A DNA stretch of 22,307 nucleotides from NCBI GenBank assembly GCA_900770845.1, contig CAAGLS010000051.1, forward strand, positions 1-22,307, read 5' to 3'. This document shows, one piece after another, positions 12,271 to 20,218 of the stretch. Position numbers and translations under genes: made by a program. Position 1 is the stretch's first letter. The number at the start of each line of letters is the position of its first letter. This DNA comes from an uncultured Prevotella sp. Lineage in GTDB: Bacteria > Bacteroidota > Bacteroidia > Bacteroidales > Bacteroidaceae. Below the pieces are notes generated by a model, which saw nothing but the letters and a program-made list of their open reading frames with translations, was not told where the DNA came from and did not search any database.

Positions 12271-15200
12271 ATGAAGAAAATTTCCCTACTGATGCTCTTC
12301 GCGGCGATGGCCCTGTCGCTCCAAGCACAGGGCCTGGCCGAGAACTTCGAGCACGACGGCAGCCTGCCCGATGGATGGACCAGCTACAGCTCCGGCTCCA
12401 CCTATAAGTGGTCGGTGGCCAAATATTCCACGTTCGGCAAATACTACACGGGCTTCAACGGTGGCGACACCTACGCCATGAAGTCGACGACGGGAAAAAT
12501 CACCAGCTCGCGCCCCGCCCCCAACTCGTGGCTCATATCGCCCGCCGTGACCGTGCCTGAGAACGGAGTGCTCAACTTCATGATGGTGACCGACGGCAGC
12601 TTCAACAAGTTGAAGACCACACCCGAGGAGGCGCGCACCCATTTCAGTGTGCTCGTCTCGGAGACCACCGCCGACACCACGGCCTTCACCCACGAGGTGG
12701 TTGCCGTGTCGCCCTACGGAGTGGGCGTGTGGCAAAACTACAGCGTCGACCTCAGCCAGTGGGCGGGCAAGACCATTTATGTCGCCTTCCACGATTATGG
12801 CAACACCACCGGCAAGGCATACACCTCCAACAGCGTGTATCTCGACAACGTGAGCGTGGACACCCGCCGCGGCTCCGACGTGTCGGTCACGGAGATTGTG
12901 TCGCCCCAATCCGGCGAGAACGCCAAGCAGCCCATCTCTGTGAGGGTGCGCAACAATGGCTTCGATGCCGACGGCGTGAGGGTGAGCTACATCCTCGACG
13001 GAGGCGCCGAGGTGAGCGCGACACTGGCCGGAACCTTGGCGCGCGGCGAGGAGACGACCTACACCTTTGACGGCGACCTCACCCTCTCGCAGGGCAAGCC
13101 CCACGACCTAAAGGTGTGGGCCACCGCCGACGCCGACCCCAACCACGACAACGACACCCTGACGGCAGCCGTCACCATCGACCGCCACCTCAGCTTCCCC
13201 TACACGATGACCCCATCGTCGGCCTCCACCGACTGGGAGAGCACGTTCGCCTACGAGAAGCTCGGCACCGTTTATGGTTGGAACTACGTGGACGACAGCA
13301 CGAAAGACATCCACGCCTGGAGCTACATCACCCCTCCCGCCGGAACGAGCGAACTCGTGAGCGGCTGGATTCCCTTCCCCAAGGGAAAAGTGGGATTCAA
13401 GATGAGCTACAAGAGCCTCTCGGCGGGCAATGTCACCGTGGTGCTCTACGACAGAGAGGGCAACAGCGTGGCCACCCGCACGGTAGACTTCACCTCCGCC
13501 GACACCGACAACGAAGTGCAGGCGCTGCTCGACCTGCCCGAGGCCAAGGAGTGCCGCGCCATGCTGGCCCTCAACGAGGGCTATTCCACCCAGCTCCTCG
13601 TCGACGGGCTGAGCTTCTTCATCCCCGAGGCCGTCGACGTGAGGCCCTCGGGCTTCGTCGCTCCCGGGCTGAACGCTTACGTGGGCGGCCAGTCCCTGCC
13701 CGTGACCGTGGCCTTTGCCAACTATGGCAGCGAGACGGCCAACGGCATCAAGGCGACGCTGCGGGTGGACGGTGAGGACGTGGAGACGGCCACACTCCCG
13801 GCCATCGCCTCCGACGCCACCGTGGACTACACCTTCGCCACGCGGCTGCAACTCGCCGACGGAACCCATACGGTGGCCGTGGTGGCTGGCAACGACACGT
13901 TGGGCAAGAGCCTCGTGGTGTATCAGCCGCAGGCCTATCCCTACCAGGAGACCTTCGAGGACACGACCACCTGGAAATGGTGGAACACCGTGAATGTGGA
14001 CGCCGACCCCGTGTACTGGACCATCACCGGTGTGGTGAAGGGCAACCTCAACTACGCCAAGAACGGCACCCACGCCGCCTACGTGGGCAGCGCGGCCAGC
14101 GTCGTACACGACGACTGGCTGGTATCGCCCGCCATCAACGTCACGACGACGGGACGCCAGCGCCTCTCGTTCTTCTACGTGACCACCTACAAGGCCGCGA
14201 CAGCCGGCGACGTGACCACGTTGGACGTGTATGTGTCGCCAAAGAACAGCCCCGACAGTATGCTCGCCACCTCGCCCGTGGCCACGGTGACGCTCACCGA
14301 CGACAACCTCAACACCTACAGGCAGGGATTCGCCACCCTCGACATCGCTGCGCCGGGCAGCTACTACATCGCCTTCCACAACACGGGCAAGGGACATGAC
14401 ATCGTACTCGACGACGTGAGGATGGACAATGGCGCCGACGTGGCTGTGGTCAGCGCCACACACACCGCCACCAATGGCTTCCACCTCTCAGGAGACTCCA
14501 TCACCGTGGAGCTGCAGAACCGTGGAGCCACCGACATCAACGCCATCACCCTGCGCACGCTCGACAATGACAGTGTGGTGGCCACCACAACCGTCGACAC
14601 CCTGCTGCATCCGGGCGATGTGGCCACGCTCGCCATCGACGGCGGCTACAGCCTGAGCCGTCCGGGCGTCTACAACCTCGGCGTGGAGGCTGTGGCCGAC
14701 AACGACCAAGAGACCTTCAACGACAAGTGGACGTTCGCTCCCGTGGAGTGCTATGCCGACGCCACGCTGCCCTACGAGGAGAACCTCGACTCGCTGCGCA
14801 ACCAAGGACAATGGACGCTGACGGGAAAATGGAAGACGGGCAGCTACACCTCGGCCAACGCCGCCTACAACGGCACGGGCGCCATCAGCCACCACGGCAA
14901 GGCCAAGACGGCCGAGGACTGGGCCTACTCGGGATGCATCTCCATTCCTGAGGGCATCTACGACATGAGCTTCTTCTACCGCACGTTCCTCAATGGCGCT
15001 TCGGTGGAGAAATACGGGCAGAACTTCGCCGTGTATCTTGGCACGGCCTGCAACCCCGACTCCATGACCATACCCGTCTACGACACGGAGGGCAGCATCG
15101 TGGCTCCCGACAAACGCTACAAGAAAGTGCTCTCGACGGTGCGTGTGCCCAAGGACGGCGAATACTATATCGGTGTGAAATGCACGTCGGCCACGTCGTT

Positions 15201-15936
15201 GGGCGTACTCTATATGGACGCTTTCGCCATCGATGAGGCTATGCTCGAAGGCAATGTCGCCGACAGCTACACAGCCGACTTCACGGCCCGCGGTGGGGAA
15301 TGGTACCATTACGACCCGTCGTCGCAGTTCCAGCAGTGGAAGCCGTCGACTGCCGAAGACCACGCGTTGGTGGTGGGTCAGAGTGTGCAGAAAGACCTCA
15401 TGCCCACGGAACTTCCCGGCTTGTTGGCTTCGCAGCCCTTCGAGTTTGAGAAAGGCGACAGGGTGAGCTTGGAATTGGGCTATAGCATCGCCATCGACCA
15501 TCCAGAACTCTTCGCCGACTCCACGAAGACAGGCATCGGCATGGCCGTGTGGGCTTCGATGGTGAACCTGCCCGACAGCTTCAATATCCCGCTGCTTCGC
15601 GACGGCGACCTCACGGGCAACGCCGTGACCGCCAATGCGGCCTACACGATTCCTGAGAGCGGCACCTACTATTTCGGCATCCTGCCCTACGGCGCGGAAC
15701 ACACCACGTCGGGCGAGGCCATCATCACCTACACGCTCCGCTCGTTCAGCTTCAACTGTGTGAGCACAGGAGTGAGGGAAGTGGGCGCGGCCGACGGCCC
15801 GTGTCGGGTCTATCGCCTCGACGGTGTGCTGGTCGGCACATACGGCAGCGGAACCGAGGCCTTGAAGGGACTTGCCCCGGGTACATACATCATCAAGAAA
15901 GGAACGGAAGTGCACAAGGTATTGGTGATGCATTGA
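12271..15936 (+). CDS. Large cleaved-adhesin / CARDB-like multidomain secreted protein with T9SS tail
   Basis: This 1221-residue exported protein has a signal peptide of 20 residues ending SLQAQ. Jelly-roll modules of the cleaved-adhesin type start with an F-pattern and end with LDxV: residues ~21-197 (LAENFEHDGSLPDGW ... YLDNVSV), ~556-720 (YQETFEDTTTWKWW ... VLDDVRM), ~833-985 (LPYEENLDS ... LYMDAFAI). Weaker ones lie at ~307-455 and ~1000-1160. Between them are CARDB-like Ig modules at ~201-300, ~456-550 and ~722-830 (for example DVSVTEIVSPQSG and DVAVVSATHTAT). The end (LKGLAPGTYIIKKGTEVHKV) is a T9SS type A tail. Cleaved-adhesin domains are known from gingipain haemagglutinin regions, but no peptidase domain is present here, so it is read as an adhesin or carbohydrate-binding protein. 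It is probably an operon partner of the LRR gene. Confidence 0.8.
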   Translation: MKKISLLMLFAAMALSLQAQGLAENFEHDGSLPDGWTSYSSGSTYKWSVAKYSTFGKYYTGFNGGDTYAMKSTTGKITSSRPAPNSWLISPAVTVPENGVLNFMMVTDGSFNKLKTTPEEARTHFSVLVSETTADTTAFTHEVVAVSPYGVGVWQNYSVDLSQWAGKTIYVAFHDYGNTTGKAYTSNSVYLDNVSVDTRRGSDVSVTEIVSPQSGENAKQPISVRVRNNGFDADGVRVSYILDGGAEVSATLAGTLARGEETTYTFDGDLTLSQGKPHDLKVWATADADPNHDNDTLTAAVTIDRHLSFPYTMTPSSASTDWESTFAYEKLGTVYGWNYVDDSTKDIHAWSYITPPAGTSELVSGWIPFPKGKVGFKMSYKSLSAGNVTVVLYDREGNSVATRTVDFTSADTDNEVQALLDLPEAKECRAMLALNEGYSTQLLVDGLSFFIPEAVDVRPSGFVAPGLNAYVGGQSLPVTVAFANYGSETANGIKATLRVDGEDVETATLPAIASDATVDYTFATRLQLADGTHTVAVVAGNDTLGKSLVVYQPQAYPYQETFEDTTTWKWWNTVNVDADPVYWTITGVVKGNLNYAKNGTHAAYVGSAASVVHDDWLVSPAINVTTTGRQRLSFFYVTTYKAATAGDVTTLDVYVSPKNSPDSMLATSPVATVTLTDDNLNTYRQGFATLDIAAPGSYYIAFHNTGKGHDIVLDDVRMDNGADVAVVSATHTATNGFHLSGDSITVELQNRGATDINAITLRTLDNDSVVATTTVDTLLHPGDVATLAIDGGYSLSRPGVYNLGVEAVADNDQETFNDKWTFAPVECYADATLPYEENLDSLRNQGQWTLTGKWKTGSYTSANAAYNGTGAISHHGKAKTAEDWAYSGCISIPEGIYDMSFFYRTFLNGASVEKYGQNFAVYLGTACNPDSMTIPVYDTEGSIVAPDKRYKKVLSTVRVPKDGEYYIGVKCTSATSLGVLYMDAFAIDEAMLEGNVADSYTADFTARGGEWYHYDPSSQFQQWKPSTAEDHALVVGQSVQKDLMPTELPGLLASQPFEFEKGDRVSLELGYSIAIDHPELFADSTKTGIGMAVWASMVNLPDSFNIPLLRDGDLTGNAVTANAAYTIPESGTYYFGILPYGAEHTTSGEAIITYTLRSFSFNCVSTGVREVGAADGPCRVYRLDGVLVGTYGSGTEALKGLAPGTYIIKKGTEVHKVLVMH

Positions 15937-15951
15937 GAACGGAATGCATCA
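15926..15951. terminator. Candidate bidirectional terminator between convergent genes
   Basis: A perfect 9-bp stem TGATGCATT (15926-15934) / AATGCATCA (15943-15951) with an 8-base loop overlaps the adhesin stop codon and abuts the stop of the opposing GH28-like gene at 15955. T-tracts on either side are weak, so termination strength is uncertain. Confidence 0.5.
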
Positions 15952-15954
15952 TTC

Positions 15955-17259
15955 TCAGTTGGCTGTGGGAGAGGGTGGCGCCTCTCTCACAGCCTTTGTC
16001 TTTATCCGCCCCACATGCTCGGCGGCCATGGCCCGGCGGTAGTCCTTGCCCGTGAATGAGGTGAGCACATCGCGAAGCACCACGCGGTCGACATTGCGGA
16101 AATAAAGGCCGTAGCTTGGGAACACAGGCCATTGGTCGGTGGTGTGGGAGTCGAACCATTTGGGAAGCGCCGGGTCGTCGATGCCCCGGAACTGGAGGTC
16201 GGCATGGGTGATCGCCACGCGTTCGGAGCGTGCCTTGCCCCAGCTCTTCACCGACAGGGCCATGCGCGTGATGTCGCGGGCGGTGAGGTTCTCCACGCGC
16301 AGCCGCCCAAGGCTGTTGTCGTCGCTCAACGTCACCGACAGCGGTGTGAGCATGCTCTCCACATAGAGGTCCTTGAGCAGAATGTGGTCCAAGCGTCCGG
16401 GAGCGGGTCCCCATTCGCCCGGTTCCAAGCTGATGGCGGCGTCGCTGGCCGTCTTGCCCGACGTGCGGTGGGGGAACCGGCCGGGACCATGGAAGTGGCA
16501 GTGCTCCACCTTGAGCCGAGTGGAGGGCTGTATCATCCGAATGCCGTTGCAAGAGGAGTTGATGTCGCAGTGGCTGATGACCATCCTGTCCCAGTAGCCG
16601 CCCGCAATGGCGTCGTCGCCTGTGGCGAACCGGCAGTCGTGGATTCTCACGTGGCGTCCGCCACGAATGTGGATGCCGTCCCACCCCTCCTCTATGTTGA
16701 GGCCACTGAAAGAGGCCTTGTCGATGGAGTAGGCGAGGATGGCGTAGTTGGCGGCGCGCTTGATGGAGATTCCCTCCAAGCTCACTTGGCGCGCGTTGGC
16801 GATGAGGATGGTGTGGGGGCCGCGCTGGCGCTCCTCGCCGAGAGGGTTCAAGAGGTGGCCGCCGTCGATGGTGCCGCTCCCGGTGATGGCCACATTCCGG
16901 GCATCCTCGATGTGGATGAGGGCGAGCGACCATATACTGTCGGAGGCGGAGTTGGCATTCGCCGTTCCCAAGCCCGAATCGTAGCGGCTGAGGTCGGCCT
17001 TTGTGCGTAGTGGGGTGTAGGCCCTCAGGTCCTGCGCGCCCTTGAGTGTGGCCCCCGCCTCAAGGCGAAGCGTGACCCCACTGCGGAGATAGATGCTTCC
17101 CGTGGCAAATTCGCCTGACGGCACCACCACTGTTCCCCCGCCCTTGGCGTGGCAGGCTTCGATGGCTCGATTGATGGCGGCGGCGTTGTCAGTTGCTCCG
17201 TCGGCCACCGCGCCGAACGAGAGGATGGAGACTACGATGGAAAGTAAGAGACTAAACAT
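15955..17259 (-). CDS. GH28-like right-handed beta-helix protein (polygalacturonase family)
   Basis: This 434-residue exported protein has a signal-like start MFSLLLSIVVSILSFGAVAD. The N-terminus (DNAAAINRAIEACHAKGGGT then VVVPSGEFATGSIYL) is characteristic of GH28 pectinases. The fold core contains EGWDGIHIRGG and ATGDDAIAGG (near residues 190 and 214), corresponding to the NTDG and GDD catalytic motifs. The GHG motif histidine is not seen: the region reads SSCNGIRMIQP. The RLK in STRLKVEH may correspond to RIK. Substrate (pectin, rhamnogalacturonan or another uronate polymer) is not determined. The ATG at 17259 is chosen because the signal peptide starts there; the frame extends to 17343 into repeat sequence. 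It is convergent with the adhesin gene and has no obvious -7 box. Confidence 0.72.
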   Translation of the reverse strand: MFSLLLSIVVSILSFGAVADGATDNAAAINRAIEACHAKGGGTVVVPSGEFATGSIYLRSGVTLRLEAGATLKGAQDLRAYTPLRTKADLSRYDSGLGTANANSASDSIWSLALIHIEDARNVAITGSGTIDGGHLLNPLGEERQRGPHTILIANARQVSLEGISIKRAANYAILAYSIDKASFSGLNIEEGWDGIHIRGGRHVRIHDCRFATGDDAIAGGYWDRMVISHCDINSSCNGIRMIQPSTRLKVEHCHFHGPGRFPHRTSGKTASDAAISLEPGEWGPAPGRLDHILLKDLYVESMLTPLSVTLSDDNSLGRLRVENLTARDITRMALSVKSWGKARSERVAITHADLQFRGIDDPALPKWFDSHTTDQWPVFPSYGLYFRNVDRVVLRDVLTSFTGKDYRRAMAAEHVGRIKTKAVREAPPSPTAN

Positions 17260-17297
17260 TTTATTAATTCTTTGTTCATTATGGGTATTCGACAGGC

Positions 17298-17476
17298 CAC
17301 TGCGCACTCCGTGCTTCGCGCTTCTTCGAGGCGCGTCGTCCATACATCTTCTGGCCCTTACCCCCCAGGCTGCGCTGCGCTTGCCTGGGGGTAGAGAGAG
17401 TTCGCCTCTTCGAGGCTATTGCGAGAGCATGACAAAAATGGTTGGTTGCGTCTTCGAGGCTATTGCGAGAGCATGA
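17298..17476. repeat. Distant copy of the 8147-8673 repeat plus a 26-bp direct repeat
   Basis: TGCGCACTCCGTGCTTCGCG, then a stem CCCCCAGGC / GCCTGGGGG, then TAGAGAGAGTTCGCCTCTTC is a fourth full relative of the 8147-8673 family, with one more C-G pair in the stem. Its terminal 26 bases, beginning TCTTCGAGGCTATTGCGAGA, are found again at 17451-17476, 44 bases after the first occurrence at 17407-17432. The gap 17260-17584 contains this and the ackA terminator only. Confidence 0.85.
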
Positions 17477-17480
17477 AAGG

Positions 17481-17518
17481 AAAAAGGGCCAGACTCATCG
17501 TGGCGAGTCTGGCCCTTT
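17481..17518 (-). terminator. Rho-independent terminator of pta-ackA
   Basis: A perfect 14-bp stem AAAGGGCCAGACTC / GAGTCTGGCCCTTT with an 8-base loop. Read leftward, it is followed by a run of T and lies about 65 bases after the ackA stop. Confidence 0.85.
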
Positions 17519-17584
17519 GTTGCGGTATGGCGTGGTTGCTGCCCGCCTAAGGGCGGTGGCAGACGCACAGCCTTTCCGACTTTG

Positions 17585-18790
17585 TCATTTCTTCAGCTGC
17601 GAGACCAACTCCACAGTGTCGCGGGCGATGACAATCTCCTCGTCGGTAGGAATCATCACCACCTTCACCTTGCTGTCGTCGGCGGAGAGCACGCGCTCCA
17701 CCGAGCGGCAGTGGTTGCGCTCGCGGTCCATCTTCACACCGAGATAGTCCAAGCCTTGTGTGGAGTCCCAGCGCACGCCCTCCTGGTTCTCGCCCACACC
17801 GGCGGTGAACACGATGATGTCGACACCGTTCATGGCGGCGGCGTATGCGCCGATGTACTTCTTGATGCGGTAGTTGTACATCTCCAGGGCCAGATGGGCC
17901 ATCTCGTTGCCCTCGTTGTCGGCGTTCTCGATGTCGCGCATGTCAGACGACATGCCCGTGATGCCCAACACACCGCACTCCTTGTTGAGGTATTCGGCCA
18001 TCTCCTGCGGAGTCTTGTGCAGCTTGTCCATGATGTAGGTCACGGCGCTGGGGTCGATGTCGCCCGAGCGCGAGCCCATCATCAGTCCGGCCAGTGGCGT
18101 AAGTCCCATGGAGGTGTCGATCACCTTGCCATACTTGACGGCGGCCACGCTGGCCCCGTTGCCGATGTGGCAAGTGATGATCTTCTGCGTCTTGATGTCA
18201 ACGCCCAGGAACTCGCAGGCGCGCTGGGAGACATAGCGGTGGCTGGTGCCGTGGAAGCCATAGCGGCGCACGTGGTACTTCTTGTACAGCTCGTAAGGCA
18301 CGGCGTAGAGGTAGGCGTAGGGAGGCATGGTGCTGTGGAAGGCGTTGTCGAACACCGTCACCTGAGGCACATTGGGCATCAAGGCATCCACGGCGCGGAT
18401 GCCGCGCAGGTGGCCGGCATTGTGGACGGGGGCGAGGTCGATGAGGCTCTCAATGCCCTTCTCCACTTCGGGAGTCACGATGCAGCTCTTCTCAAAGAGG
18501 TCGCCTCCCTGCACGATGCGGTGGCCCACAGCGTCGATCTCGTCGAGGCTCTTGATGGCGCCAATCTCGGGGTCGAGAAGCACCTTGAACACCAAAGCCA
18601 CGCCTTCCTTGTGGGTGGGCAGGTCGGCCATGATCTGCTTCTTCTCGCCGTTGTTGAGCTTCACCTTGATGAATGCGCCGTCGATTCCGATGCGCTCCAC
18701 GCCGCCCTGTGCGAGAACGCTCTCGTCGGCCATGTCGTAAAGCTTGTATTTGATGGATGAACTTCCACAGTTCAGTACCAGTACTTTCAT
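17585..18790 (-). CDS. ackA: Acetate kinase
   Basis: This 401-residue cytoplasmic ASKHA-fold kinase makes ATP and acetate from acetyl phosphate and ADP, the second step of the fermentative acetate pathway. Family signatures are clear: VLNCGSSSIKYKL at the N-terminus, GHRIVQGG, VFDNAFHSTMP, RRYGFHGTSHRYV with the catalytic His, CHIGNGASVAAV, GLTPLAGLMMGSRSGDIDP and FTAGVGENQ. Length is normal (about 400). It lies downstream of pta on the same strand, with a 210-base gap full of REP-like hairpins, and is closed by a strong terminator. No separate -7 box was found before it, so it is likely transcribed through from pta. Confidence 0.96.
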   Translation of the reverse strand: MKVLVLNCGSSSIKYKLYDMADESVLAQGGVERIGIDGAFIKVKLNNGEKKQIMADLPTHKEGVALVFKVLLDPEIGAIKSLDEIDAVGHRIVQGGDLFEKSCIVTPEVEKGIESLIDLAPVHNAGHLRGIRAVDALMPNVPQVTVFDNAFHSTMPPYAYLYAVPYELYKKYHVRRYGFHGTSHRYVSQRACEFLGVDIKTQKIITCHIGNGASVAAVKYGKVIDTSMGLTPLAGLMMGSRSGDIDPSAVTYIMDKLHKTPQEMAEYLNKECGVLGITGMSSDMRDIENADNEGNEMAHLALEMYNYRIKKYIGAYAAAMNGVDIIVFTAGVGENQEGVRWDSTQGLDYLGVKMDRERNHCRSVERVLSADDSKVKVVMIPTDEEIVIARDTVELVSQLKK

Positions 18791-18827
18791 AAATGTCTGT
18801 TTTGTCGTTTTGATGAATAATGTTTAT

Positions 18828-19001
18828 GTAGGAGGTTCAGCGTCCCCGCTGAACAAGGTAGTAGGAGGTTCAGCGTCCCCACTGAACAGGGTTGTCTGCC
18901 AATCATTGTGCGGCGGGACGCCGCACCTCCTATTGGTCTGCCATTGCGCGGCGGGATGCTGGTTGGCCTGCCATTGTGCGGCGGGACGCCGCACCTCCTA
19001 C
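18828..19001. repeat. REP/BIME-like cluster of five hairpins between pta and ackA
   Basis: Two copies on the plus strand (18828-18854, 18861-18887) read GTAGGAGGTTCAGCG then a CCC loop and the complementary arm. Two on the minus strand (19001-18976, 18932-18908) read TAGGAGGTGCGGCG, a TCC loop, then CGCCGCAC. A decayed copy lies near 18946-18960. The foot GTAGGAGGT is conserved while the arms differ (TTCAGCG versus TGCGGCG) and still pair. A constant foot plus variable palindrome in head-to-head orientation is the layout of REP sequences and BIMEs. The 19001 end abuts the pta stop codon. Confidence 0.85.
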
Positions 19002-20050
19002 TATGCGTTCTTTTTGGCGTCTTGGGCCTGGCAGGCGGTGATGGCCACCATATAATAGATGTCGTCCACGGAGCAGCCGCGGCTGAGGTCGTTCACGGGA
19101 CGGGCGATGCCCTGCAGGATGGGGCCGATGGCCTGTGCGCCACCCAAGCGCTGGACGAGCTTGTAGCCGATGTTGCCCACCTCCAAGTTGGGGACGATGA
19201 GCACGTTGGCCCTGCCGGCCACATTGCTCTGCGGAGCCTTCTTGCGGGCCACGGCCGGCACGAGAGCGGCGTCGGCCTGCATCTCGCCGTCGACGTGAAG
19301 CTCCGGATAACGCTCCTTGGCGAGATTCGTGGCGTCGACCACCTTGTCGATGACATACACGCTCTTGCCTGTGGCCTTGTCGATGGCGTCCTTGGCGGAT
19401 CCCTTTGTGGAGTAGCTCAACATGGCCACGATGGGCAGCTTGACGCCGGCCACGGCCTTGGCTGTCTCAGCCGTGCAGTAGGCAAACTGTGCCAACTGGT
19501 CGGCGGTGGGGTTCGGGGTCACGGCCACGTCGCTCATCACCACCACGCCGTCCTCGCCATACTCCTTATGCTCGGAAATGAGCAGCATGGCGCCGCTGAC
19601 GCAGTTGATGCCGGGAGCGCACTTGATGATCTGCAAGGCGGGGCGCAGGGTCTCGCCCGTGGTGCTGAGGGCGCCCGAGATTTGGCCGTCGGCCTCTCCC
19701 ATCTTGATAATCATGCAGCCCAGGTAGAGGTTGTTCTTCGTCACCAGGTCGCGGGCTTGGTCGATGGTCATGCCCTTCTTCTTGCGAAGCTCGGCCAATG
19801 CGGCGGCATAGTCCTCGCTCTTGGGATTGTTGAGCGGGTCCACGATGGTGGCCTTGTCGATGTGGGTCAGTCCCCACTCGTCGGCCAACTTCTTGATGTG
19901 GGCGGGATTACCAATGAGAATAATGTCCGCAAGGTCGTCGGCCAAGGCGCGGTCGGCAGCCTTCAGAGTACGCTCCTCCTCTGCTTCGGGGAGCACGATG
20001 CGCTGCTTGTCTGCTTTGGCGCGCGCAACGATTTGCTGTAATAAACTCAT
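19001..20050 (-). CDS. pta: Phosphate acetyltransferase (short form)
   Basis: This 349-residue cytoplasmic enzyme converts acetyl-CoA and phosphate to acetyl phosphate and CoA; with AckA it makes ATP during fermentation. It shows the PTA_PTB fold with RIVLPEAEEERTLKAAD near the N-terminus, DGQISGALSTTGETLRPAL, VMSDVAVTPNPTADQLA, AMLSYSTKGSA, DGEMQADAALVP, and the C-terminal RANVLIVPNLEVGNIGYKL and ARPVNDLSRGCS. It is the short form of about 330-350 residues, without the N-terminal DRTGG domain of long Pta. Its stop codon TAG overlaps the foot of a REP-like hairpin, and ackA follows on the same strand. Confidence 0.95.
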   Translation of the reverse strand: MSLLQQIVARAKADKQRIVLPEAEEERTLKAADRALADDLADIILIGNPAHIKKLADEWGLTHIDKATIVDPLNNPKSEDYAAALAELRKKKGMTIDQARDLVTKNNLYLGCMIIKMGEADGQISGALSTTGETLRPALQIIKCAPGINCVSGAMLLISEHKEYGEDGVVVMSDVAVTPNPTADQLAQFAYCTAETAKAVAGVKLPIVAMLSYSTKGSAKDAIDKATGKSVYVIDKVVDATNLAKERYPELHVDGEMQADAALVPAVARKKAPQSNVAGRANVLIVPNLEVGNIGYKLVQRLGGAQAIGPILQGIARPVNDLSRGCSVDDIYYMVAITACQAQDAKKNA

Positions 20051-20149
20051 AGATATGAATAGTTGTTGATGATATGTTTCTTAGTGAATATCCTTTGGCT
20101 TGGGGGCGGGGATGGCCGCGCCCTTTTTGTTTCCTTTTCCCCTATTGCG

Positions 20150-20157
20150 CAAAGTTA
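20150..20157 (-). promoter_or_regulatory. -7 promoter box of pta-ackA
   Basis: The minus strand reads TAACTTTG, matching TAnnTTTG, about 100 bases before the pta ATG. No clear -33 TTG is present. The leader contains a GC-rich self-complementary stretch near 20102-20125. Confidence 0.5.
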
Positions 20158-20218
20158 CTAAAATTAATCGGTAATCGCGCCCGTGGGAAAATAAAATAAT
20201 ATAAAAATCCGTTGTCCG

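Noticed and set aside
13108..15933. Long antisense frames under the adhesin-like gene (458 and 481 codons)
   Set aside because: They are His/Val/Gly-rich shadow translations without domains, typical of high-GC third-position bias.
17582..20041. Long plus-strand frames opposite ackA and pta
   Set aside because: Shadow translations of two well-identified housekeeping genes; no family similarity.
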